Made by a program: the position numbers and the translations under genes. A stretch of 37,489 bases of DNA from Candidatus Latescibacterota bacterium (GTDB taxonomy: Bacteria; Latescibacterota; UBA2968): the NCBI GenBank assembly GCA_022821275.1, contig JAJEDY010000050.1, positions 1-37,489 on the forward strand. The letters run 5' to 3'. This document shows, in pieces, positions 31,788-37,489 of this stretch. Every line of letters starts with the position of its first letter. The stretch's first letter is position 1. The notes beneath the pieces are model-generated. The model was not told where the DNA came from, searched no databases, and saw only the letters and a list, made by a program, of their open reading frames with translations.

Positions 31788-32369
31788 CTACGGCGCCAGC
31801 AAAGCGCGCTGCCACGCGCCATCACCTTGCCGAACATACAAAAACCGATCGTGCAACCGATCATCCCTATTCACCCAAAATTCAAACCGATCGGGAACCA
31901 CCCGATAGCCCCCCCAAAAATGCGGCAACGGCATATCATCTTCCGGATATTTCCGATCCAACTCTGCCACGCGACCTTCCAAAAACGCCCGACTGGGAAT
32001 CGCCTCGCTTTGCGGTGACGCCCAGGCACTCAAGCGGCTCCCCCGGGGACGCGAATCAAAATACGCCTTAGACACCTCGTCCGAAACAGCCTCAACCCTT
32101 CCCTCAATACGCACCTGTCTAATCAGCGACTTCCAGTGAAACAGCAGGGCTGCCCTGGGATTCTCCGCCAACTCATCGGCCTTGCGACTCTCCAGATTTG
32201 TAAAAAACACAAACCCATCTCGATCGCACTGCTTCACCAGCACCATACGCACCGAAGGCTTTCCATCGCGCGTCGCCGTAGCCAGCGCCACGGCCTCGGG
32301 CAGCGTCGGCTCCGAAGCTTTCGCCTCTTCAAACCACATCTCAAACTGAACAAAAGGATCTGGATTCAT
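31788..32369 (-). CDS. pdxH: Pyridoxamine/pyridoxine 5'-phosphate oxidase
   Basis: A 193-residue FMN enzyme that oxidises PNP or PMP to the active cofactor PLP. The family blocks are visible: PSVRMVLVKQCDRDGFVFFTN (about 39-59), SRKADELAENPRAALLFHW, RQVRIEGRVE (about 84-93), the SRLSAWASPQS segment and WGGYRVVPDRFEFW (about 150-163). GGGAG lies five bases before the ATG. Its start overlaps the end of the GNAT gene by 29 bases and pdxJ follows directly, which places de novo B6 synthesis and final oxidation in one transcript. Confidence 0.95.
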   Translation of the reverse strand: MNPDPFVQFEMWFEEAKASEPTLPEAVALATATRDGKPSVRMVLVKQCDRDGFVFFTNLESRKADELAENPRAALLFHWKSLIRQVRIEGRVEAVSDEVSKAYFDSRPRGSRLSAWASPQSEAIPSRAFLEGRVAELDRKYPEDDMPLPHFWGGYRVVPDRFEFWVNRDDRLHDRFLYVRQGDGAWQRALLAP

Positions 32370-32874
32370 TTTTCTCCCTGAGTGACTTAATCAAATAAAC
32401 GCGCGTCTCTCGCCAGTTGCGCTGACATCCATTTGGATCGATATAATCACCTCGAGCCAGATACGGTTCCCATCCCGCATCTTTGTACCCGCGGTGCGCG
32501 TACAAATTCAGCGCGGGTTGATTCCCCACGTGAACGCACAGACCAATATTCTCATAGCCCCGCTTCAATGTGACCCGCTCGCACACATCTAACAACCGCG
32601 AAGCAATACCCATTCGCCGATAATCTGGATGCACAAAAAGCGACGACACCTCGGGCCAGGGTCGCACTTGCGGCGGCACGCCAGAAGCATCGCCACCTTC
32701 CCAATTGAGCAACACCTGAGCCACAGGCCAATTGCCCCACCAGGCCACATAAAAAATGAGCCTGCCGGATTCCTGTAGCGCAAACCGCCGCCGCTGCGTT
32801 TCTTTCCGAGAAAACGGCAAATACCGAAGCCGAGACACCTCAGGCGATTTGAGAACGCGAATATCAATATCCAT
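32341..32874 (-). CDS. GNAT family N-acetyltransferase
   Basis: A 177-residue acetyltransferase from the ATG at 32874. The longer open frame to 32928 would contain the promoter and is unlikely. The acetyl-CoA-binding motif A is clear: VSSLFVHPDYRRMGIASRLL (about 76-95), with RRMGIA as the pyrophosphate-binding loop. A later NIGLCVHVGNQPALNLYAHRGY segment is typical motif B. The 3' end overlaps pdxH, so it is the first gene of a three-gene operon with pdxH and pdxJ. Its substrate is unknown; a link to B6 metabolism is only suggested by position. Confidence 0.85.
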   Translation of the reverse strand: MDIDIRVLKSPEVSRLRYLPFSRKETQRRRFALQESGRLIFYVAWWGNWPVAQVLLNWEGGDASGVPPQVRPWPEVSSLFVHPDYRRMGIASRLLDVCERVTLKRGYENIGLCVHVGNQPALNLYAHRGYKDAGWEPYLARGDYIDPNGCQRNWRETRVYLIKSLREKNESRSFCSV

Positions 32875-32882
32875 GAAAGTAA

Positions 32883-32911
32883 AGTATAGCGAACACCGCC
32901 CCAATACGCAA
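32883..32911 (-). promoter_or_regulatory. Promoter of the GNAT-pdxH-pdxJ operon
   Basis: On the minus strand TTGCGT (complement of 32906-32911) is 17 bases from TATACT (complement of 32883-32888). The -10 box ends eight bases before the ATG at 32874, and there is no Shine-Dalgarno sequence between them. The transcript would begin at or next to the start codon, so translation may be leaderless. Confidence 0.5.
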
Positions 32912-33097
32912 GACACCGCGACGTACAATTTTCATCTATACAGTCCGAAACCAGATTTCTCCGTATTTGGCTTGTTTTATTTGGTTATCTCTCTTTATAT
33001 TTGTTAGACAACCGATCCGGTTCATTGCCACTATGGACGGCTAAGACCCGCAAGAATGGTTGAGAACAGGAAGTCCCTTACCTCATGGAGAAAAAAC

Positions 33098-34345
33098 GTG
33101 AACCGAACCGATCTGATAGAAATAATCAGAAACGGCGAGAACTCCGGCGTTGAATTTAAGCGCGACGATAGCCATCCCAATTCCATTGCGAGAGAAATGT
33201 CCGCCCTGCTCAACTTTGAGGGTGGCCTGATTCTGTTGGGCGTGGAAGACGACGGCACAATTTCCGGTCTGACAAGGAATCGGGAGGAAGCCGAGCGATG
33301 GGTCATGGAGATCGCACGTACGCATATACAGCCAGAGTTTATTCCTTCCTGGCATTCCATTACCTTCGATAGCGGTAAATGCGTGGGCGTCATCCGCATC
33401 GCAGCAGACAGCCCGGGCAAACCCTATAAAGCCAAGCGCGGATCCTACTGGGTAACATTCGTGCGCGTCGGCAGCACCTCTCGAGAGGCGACTCGAGACG
33501 AAGAAGGCCGACTTTATCAGGCCAGCCGTCTGATGCGTTACGAGATCAAGCCCGTGCTCGATATGGGATTGGATAGCCTCGATATAGACCGGCTCAACAA
33601 CTACTTCCGCGTTCTGTTAAAACGCGATGCGCCGTCTGTCAACGATCGCGAATCGTGGCGTCGGCTTCTCTTGAACACGGGCCTCCTCGTTGAAGCAGGG
33701 GGAATCACTGCCGCCACCGTCGCCGGGTTGTTGCTATTCGGCGAAAATCCAAATTACCGCGTGCCGCAAGCCGGAATCACGGCGACCGCCTTTCCTCGCA
33801 ATGAGAAGGAATACGATACCGTTGACGAAGAAGTAATACGAGGTCCTCTCGTTTCAATCATGTCAGAACGCGGCCGTGCCGAGGAGAAAGGCGTCATTGA
33901 CCGGGCCGTGGACTTCGCCAACCGCAATCTGCACACTATCGCCTGGCTCGAAGGCGGACGTCGTATCCGCAAAAAGGCACTACCCCTGGAGGCTGTTCGG
34001 GAATCAATAGTCAACGCCGTTGTTCACAGGGACTACACGCTCGTTGGCACAGACGTCGAAGTTTCTATGTATCGTGATCGCCTCGAAGTCATCTCGCCAG
34101 GGCGGCTACCCAATAGCGTCACAGTAGAAAAAATGCGCGAGGGCGTTCTGCGCGTATCCAGAAACGAACTCGTGAAGGACGTGTTGCGCGATTATGGTTA
34201 TGTGGAGCATCTCGGCATGGGCGTACGCAACCGAATCATCGGATCCATGCGCGACCACAACGGCACCGAGCCAGACCTGATCGAAGAGGACCACCGCTTC
34301 ACCGTGCGGCTGTGGAAGGATCCAGAGGACACACCATCTTATTAG
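33098..34345 (+). CDS. AlbA_2 (Schlafen-like) domain and HATPase_c_4 regulator
   Basis: A 415-residue protein with an N-terminal AlbA_2/Schlafen-like domain (about residues 1-125, with SGVEFKRD and NFEGGLILLGVEDDG). A middle winged-helix-like part follows, then a C-terminal ATPase-like module (about 280-400, with ESIVNAVVHRDY, YRDRLEVISPGRLP and GMGVRNRI). This architecture is usually annotated as a transcriptional regulator or RecG-like ATP-binding protein. The start is GTG 33098 with GGAG seven bases upstream; an ATG at 33056 lacks such a site. Such genes are often found near mobile or defence loci, and a restriction-modification pair lies 1 kb downstream. Confidence 0.85.
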   Translation: MNRTDLIEIIRNGENSGVEFKRDDSHPNSIAREMSALLNFEGGLILLGVEDDGTISGLTRNREEAERWVMEIARTHIQPEFIPSWHSITFDSGKCVGVIRIAADSPGKPYKAKRGSYWVTFVRVGSTSREATRDEEGRLYQASRLMRYEIKPVLDMGLDSLDIDRLNNYFRVLLKRDAPSVNDRESWRRLLLNTGLLVEAGGITAATVAGLLLFGENPNYRVPQAGITATAFPRNEKEYDTVDEEVIRGPLVSIMSERGRAEEKGVIDRAVDFANRNLHTIAWLEGGRRIRKKALPLEAVRESIVNAVVHRDYTLVGTDVEVSMYRDRLEVISPGRLPNSVTVEKMREGVLRVSRNELVKDVLRDYGYVEHLGMGVRNRIIGSMRDHNGTEPDLIEEDHRFTVRLWKDPEDTPSY

Positions 34346-34359
34346 GCTGAAGCATTTTC

Positions 34360-34926
34360 ATGAACCACCTCATCTTAATCAAACACGCCCCGCCTCAAAT
34401 TGACAAAACAAAATCCGCCCCAGACTGGCACCTATCGGACAGCGGACGCGCAAGTTGCATCCCACTCGCCGAAGCGTTGCGCCCCTATAAACCAGACCTC
34501 CTCATCACAAGCGAAGAACCCAAAGCCCACGAAACGGGTCAACTCGTCGCCAACGCCCTTCAAATCCCCTATTCATCAGCACCCAACTTTCACGAACACG
34601 ACCGCAAAGGCGTCCCCTTTATACCCCAGGAAACCTGGCACACCACCGTAAAAACCTTCTTTGCACGCCCCAACGACCTCATCTTTGGCAATGAAACCGC
34701 TAATCAGGCCCGCCTGCGATTCACCCGAGCCGTTAAAAAAGCCGTAAAAACACACCCTCACAAAACCATCGCCATCGCCACCCACGGCACCGTCATCTCT
34801 TTATTCACCGCACAAAAAACCCGGACCAACTGCTTCGACCTCTGGCAACAATTGGACCTCCCATCTTATGTGGTATTCGACCTGCCGGATTACAGCTTGA
34901 ACGCCATTGCAACACAAATATTCTGA
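34360..34926 (+). CDS. Histidine phosphatase superfamily protein (phosphoglycerate mutase-like)
   Basis: A 188-residue protein of the branch-1 histidine phosphatase fold. The N-terminal phosphate-binding motif reads LIKHAPP, so His9 is kept while the usual Arg of RHG is Lys8. The second Arg region (normally RAxQTA) reads KAHETG, again with Lys. The late His is present in IATHGTVISL. Both Arg-to-Lys changes are conservative but may lower or alter activity. It follows the AlbA_2 gene by 14 nt on the same strand. The substrate is unknown. Confidence 0.78.
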   Translation: MNHLILIKHAPPQIDKTKSAPDWHLSDSGRASCIPLAEALRPYKPDLLITSEEPKAHETGQLVANALQIPYSSAPNFHEHDRKGVPFIPQETWHTTVKTFFARPNDLIFGNETANQARLRFTRAVKKAVKTHPHKTIAIATHGTVISLFTAQKTRTNCFDLWQQLDLPSYVVFDLPDYSLNAIATQIF

Positions 34927-35363
34927 GGGTCTATTTTGAAGGTCAAACGATGAGGGTCAAGACATGACCCTCAAAAACAGATCGTTAGAAGGTCTAAAGT
35001 TGCGAGAAGGGTGGTGTCCAAATTTTCGACACCTTTAATGGCATTCCCCCTCATGCTTGCTTGACGACTCGCCATTAACTGAGTATAATTGATCACTCTC
35101 CTATTTTGGCTCAGGCCATTGGATTTCAATGCACTCTCTCCCCTAAAATTCGATGTCTGATGCTTTGTGTAATTTCTGACCATTTTTCAACCCATTCAAA
35201 CCTTTTATAATTCCCACCATGAATGAATTACTGATCTTCGCCGGTGGCATTGCGAGCGCGAAAACGAGAGATCAAGCGTTTGACTCGTAGCTGTGCGCGA
35301 CTTTGGACAAAAAAATTATAGTACTGGTTATGAAGGATAAAACCGTGAGAGGCAGGAGGAAAC
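34927..35363. other. Noncoding gap with hairpins before the restriction-modification genes
   Basis: I see no credible gene in these 437 bases. There is a perfect 9-bp hairpin (34951-34959 with 34965-34973) just after the phosphatase stop, preceded by a partial copy of the same TGAGGGTC tract. A 6-bp hairpin GGTGTC...GACACC follows at 35013-35033, of a kind seen at ends of some insertion sequences. The stretch becomes more A+T-rich toward the methyltransferase. A 23-codon open frame at about 35219 has no ribosome-binding site and I do not call it. Confidence 0.55.
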
Positions 35364-36173
35364 ATGAAAAAAAGAAAAAAAGATTTTAAAGAAGGGTTTT
35401 TTGTCGATGACTGTGTAAAGTTTATGTCTCGGATGAATGAGAAATCCATAGATTTGACTGTGACATCACCGCCGTATGATAATTTGCGAGACTATAAGGG
35501 CTATTCGTTTGACTTTGAGAATATCGCAAAGCATTTATACAGGGTGACAAAAGAGGGTGGAATAGTAGTCTGGGTAGTTGGTGATAAAATCAACGGCGGA
35601 CGCACCCTAACCAGTTTTAGGCAGGGCCTATTCTTTCAGGACATAGGTTTTCAGATGCATGATGTCATGATCTACACAAAGAAGAACACACCTTTTATGC
35701 GAAGCAATGCTTACACAAATTGCTATGAGTTTATGTTTGTGTTGTCACGGGGCAAACCGAATACCTTTAACCCCTTAAAAGTGAAAACGGTCAGACATGG
35801 CTTTGAGATGCTGACACACAACAAGGGTCCCGACGGAAAAAATAAAAAAGTACTAAAGGAATTAAAAAAAGAAAAGTCCCGTACAAACATCTGGTCTTAT
35901 GCAGTGGGTTATGGAGGCACAACAACCGACAAGATTGCTTTTCAGCATCCAGCAGTCTTTCCTGAAAAGTTAGCGGAGGATCATATTTTGTCTTGGACAA
36001 ATCCTGGGGATATCGTATTCGATCCTATGTGCGGAAGTGGTACGACAGGCAAAATGGCACTAAAACATAATCGAAGATTCGTTGGGGTGGATATCTCTAA
36101 AGAGTATATTGCGATTGCAAAAGAACGTGTCCAGGGTTTACAAATGCAGATAGCAGATAGAGGAGTAGTTTAA
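35364..36173 (+). CDS. Beta-class DNA methyltransferase (N4-cytosine or N6-adenine)
   Basis: A 269-residue amino-methyltransferase. Catalytic motif IV is TSPPY (34-38) near the N-terminus, and the S-adenosylmethionine-binding motif I is DPMCGSGTTG (220-229) near the C-terminus, followed by FVGVDIS. This order defines the beta class. SPPY favours N4-cytosine methylation over N6-adenine, without certainty. GGAGG lies five bases before the ATG. The stop overlaps the next start (TAATG), giving translational coupling to an HNH nuclease, as expected for a modification gene paired with its restriction gene. Codon use is more A+T-rich than in the housekeeping genes, a sign of acquisition. Confidence 0.9.
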   Translation: MKKRKKDFKEGFFVDDCVKFMSRMNEKSIDLTVTSPPYDNLRDYKGYSFDFENIAKHLYRVTKEGGIVVWVVGDKINGGRTLTSFRQGLFFQDIGFQMHDVMIYTKKNTPFMRSNAYTNCYEFMFVLSRGKPNTFNPLKVKTVRHGFEMLTHNKGPDGKNKKVLKELKKEKSRTNIWSYAVGYGGTTTDKIAFQHPAVFPEKLAEDHILSWTNPGDIVFDPMCGSGTTGKMALKHNRRFVGVDISKEYIAIAKERVQGLQMQIADRGVV

Positions 36174-36772
36174 TGAATACAAACGATTTTGTCATTGCAA
36201 TGCGATCTGTAAATGGTATTGTCAAAAATTCCGTTGGGGTAATCAAATCAGTTAGTCAAGAAGGGATCCTGGTCTATTTTATAGGAAAAAACGAAGAGGT
36301 AAGAGTTCCTTTTGGTTCGATTGCTGTTATAGATATCGATAACACAGGAAAAGGGCACAAGCACAAAATTTGCAACATCTGTCATATTCTTAAACGAATG
36401 GAAATGTTTGACAAAAATCAGAGAGACGCACAACAGAGATCCACAACAAGACCAAGTTGTAAGATTTGTCGTCAGGAGATTGATGGTGTGAAGTTGACCG
36501 CCCAAGAGCGCAGAAAGATGGAGACGAAACGCCCTCTCGACAAAACGATTTTTGTTTGTCCAATATGTGAAAAGCGGACAATTGTCGGTATAACGGCAAG
36601 AATTGTAGCAGATCACGACCACAAAACTGGAAAAGGCCGAGCATGGATATGCGATAGTTGTAACACAGGTCTGGGCAGGTTCAAAGATAATATTGTGTTT
36701 TTTGAGAAAATCATTGCCTATCTAAGACGTTTTGAAACCAACACAGGAGAGGATCAAAATCTGCTCATCTAA
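36173..36772 (+). CDS. HNH (endonuclease VII-like) nuclease, probable restriction enzyme
   Basis: A 199-residue nuclease. The N-terminus (about 5-55) is beta-rich and looks like a small barrel. A zinc-binding four-cysteine unit follows (Cys67, Cys70, Cys96, Cys99). The HNH/endonuclease VII core has Cys129 and Cys132, the catalytic DHDH at 147-150 with KTGKGRAW, Cys160 and Cys163, and Asn164 in CNTGLGRFKDN. Its ATG overlaps the methyltransferase stop, so the pair is almost certainly one type II-like restriction-modification system. The recognition sequence cannot be read from the protein. A terminator follows directly. Confidence 0.85.
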   Translation: MNTNDFVIAMRSVNGIVKNSVGVIKSVSQEGILVYFIGKNEEVRVPFGSIAVIDIDNTGKGHKHKICNICHILKRMEMFDKNQRDAQQRSTTRPSCKICRQEIDGVKLTAQERRKMETKRPLDKTIFVCPICEKRTIVGITARIVADHDHKTGKGRAWICDSCNTGLGRFKDNIVFFEKIIAYLRRFETNTGEDQNLLI

Positions 36773-36800
36773 ACCAGACCGTCAGCGAGGAGAAAACGGA

Positions 36801-36841
36801 AACGGGTAAAGAATATTATAATTCTCTACCCGTTCTTTTTT
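36801..36841 (+). terminator. Intrinsic terminator after the restriction-modification genes
   Basis: AACGGGTAAAGAAT (36801-36814) pairs with 36821-36834 with one mismatch across a 6-nt loop. It is followed by C and a run of T (36836-36841). It lies 29 nt after the nuclease stop and just before the 3' end of the convergent XRE gene. Confidence 0.85.
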
Positions 36842-36861
36842 CTCAAACCGATACCCTCACG

Positions 36862-37146
36862 TCAATCAGGGATCAATTCAATATTAAGCCGACAACCCAC
36901 AGCCTCTGCATATTTTTGCAACATCTCTACTTTTGGGGAATGTCGGCTATTGGCAGACTCTAAGCGGGTGATCGCTGTTGCCTTCGTGCCCATCTTCTCA
37001 GCGACCTGCTCTTGCGCCAGACCAGCGCGTTTTCGAGTTTCAAGCATCTTGTGTAGCAATTCAAACTCAGGGGCTACTTCATCATACTTTTCTTTGTATC
37101 CAGGCTGTGACCGCATTTTTGCGATCAATTCTTTGTGACTGAGCAT
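36862..37146 (-). CDS. XRE-family HTH regulator, HigA antitoxin-like
   Basis: A 94-residue DNA-binding protein. A helical N-terminus (EFELLHKMLETRKRAG, about 27-42) leads into a Cro/C1-type helix-turn-helix (about 40-66, with LAQEQVAEKMGTKATAITRLES) and a short C-terminal strand (CRLNIELIP). This layout is that of HigA-type antitoxins, which normally sit beside a RelE/HigB toxin. No toxin gene precedes it: upstream are a terminator and an unrelated partial gene. It may be a solitary antitoxin or a regulator of the neighbouring convergent restriction-modification genes. GGAGG lies close before the ATG. Confidence 0.85.
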   Translation of the reverse strand: MLSHKELIAKMRSQPGYKEKYDEVAPEFELLHKMLETRKRAGLAQEQVAEKMGTKATAITRLESANSRHSPKVEMLQKYAEAVGCRLNIELIPD

Positions 37147-37220
37147 TTCCCCTCCTATGAGGATTATTCTATTGCCCCTGCGGCGTGTTCAGAATAATTT
37201 CAATTTCGGACTTGATTAAC

Positions 37221-37247
37221 AAAAAAAGGGAACAAAGAAGTTCCCTT
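37221..37247 (-). terminator. Intrinsic terminator of the partial gene at the right edge
   Basis: AAGGGAAC (37226-37233) pairs perfectly with GTTCCCTT (37240-37247) around a 6-nt loop. On the minus strand it is followed by a run of T (complement of 37221-37227). It lies 29 nt after the stop at 37276, which supports that reading frame as a real gene. Confidence 0.85.
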
Positions 37248-37275
37248 ATACCAATTCAGAAACATTTTATATAAA

Positions 37276-37489
37276 CTACCTCGCAGCAATTGTGAGTAGG
37301 CATACCGTAATGGTAACGACGAAACCTATCCACTTAAGCCAGTGTTTCCTTAGAAGCTGTTTTAAAATTATAGGGAGTGTAAAAAAGAGTTGAAAAAGCG
37401 TATTCATCTGCCCAAATTTAGGGTATCCAAAAACCTTAAAAAGAAAGGACATGCGATGAATACGCCAAGACAATATCCGACAAATGTAA
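37276..37489 (-). CDS. Partial membrane-anchored protein (3' end), unknown
   Basis: The frame is open from the right edge of the window to a stop at 37276, about 71 codons. The visible part has one or two hydrophobic segments, including LFQLFFTLPIILKQLL and, at the very C-terminus, GFVVTITVCLLTIAA. A good terminator follows the stop, so transcription of this frame is likely. A TTG (37473) or ATG (37407 for MNTLFQ) inside the window could also start a small membrane protein. No family is recognisable. Confidence 0.4.
   Translation of the reverse strand, partial: YICRILSWRIHRMSFLFKVFGYPKFGQMNTLFQLFFTLPIILKQLLRKHWLKWIGFVVTITVCLLTIAAR

Noticed and set aside
34971-35183. 70-codon minus-strand frame in the gap before the methyltransferase
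   Set aside because: It overlaps hairpins, lacks a ribosome-binding site and has no recognisable sequence pattern.
35228-36772. Shared TGEDQ ending of a spurious minus-strand frame (35228) and of the HNH nuclease
   Set aside because: The match is only five residues, on opposite strands, and the flanking DNA does not match; I treat it as chance.
37398-37465. 10-bp inverted repeat GCGTATTCAT...ATGAATACGC at the right edge
   Set aside because: The arms are 48 nt apart inside a probable coding frame and no further element features are visible before the window ends.

Overview
The window reads as a chromosomal segment of an uncultured Gram-negative bacterium, most likely of the Fibrobacterota-Chlorobiota-Bacteroidota wider group (a Latescibacterota-like lineage is my best guess, by inference only). 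The reasons are a TonB-dependent receptor with a carboxypeptidase-regulatory-like domain, a secreted protein with a T9SS/FlgD-like C-terminal domain, a PorV/PorQ-type barrel and a GWxTD-domain protein, all in one operon. I saw no tRNA, rRNA, CRISPR array or intact insertion sequence.

Left part (1-16079, plus strand). After a noncoding leader with two hairpins come three tandem paralogues of a ~108-residue membrane protein (566-1701). Each has a near-identical ribosome-binding site, and the cassette lies between two copies of the same 14-bp hairpin. Then follow an AhpD-type peroxidase (1784-2317) and a long, tightly packed run of envelope genes: a small outer-membrane barrel, the TonB receptor, the secreted protein, the PorV-like barrel and the GWxTD protein. 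With gaps of 1-21 nt the run continues into a polytopic DUF6785-like membrane protein, a DegT/AHBA-type aminotransferase, an isochorismatase-fold protein with an atypical active site, and a NodB-type deacetylase. The second half looks like an undescribed small-molecule or amino-sugar cassette coupled to an envelope uptake/secretion module.

Middle part (16060-22819). A secreted leucine-rich-repeat protein (converging on and overlapping the deacetylase) sits behind a long UbiD-type decarboxylase. Divergent from these is an AcuI/YhdH-type reductase. Next are a sugar-phosphate isomerase/epimerase-like protein whose last codons lie in an AT-rich repeat, and a two-gene operon of unknown function (a possible PD-(D/E)XK-fold protein plus a TPR-like helical protein) with an excellent sigma70-type promoter and its own terminator. 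A GNAT acetyltransferase ends the region.

Housekeeping part (22850-32874, minus strand). In transcription order: tig, clpP, clpX, engB, a D-threonine-aldolase-like PLP enzyme, serA and purA. A separate operon holds a GNAT gene, pdxH and pdxJ. Trigger factor carries an unusual His/Asp-rich insert. Intergenic gaps in this block hold patchwork repeat modules.

Right part (33098-37489). An AlbA_2/HATPase regulator and a histidine phosphatase precede a visibly more A+T-rich segment holding a beta-class DNA methyltransferase, translationally coupled to an HNH (endonuclease VII-like) nuclease. This is a probable restriction-modification system. A convergent HigA-like XRE regulator and the 3' end of a membrane-anchored minus-strand gene close the window.
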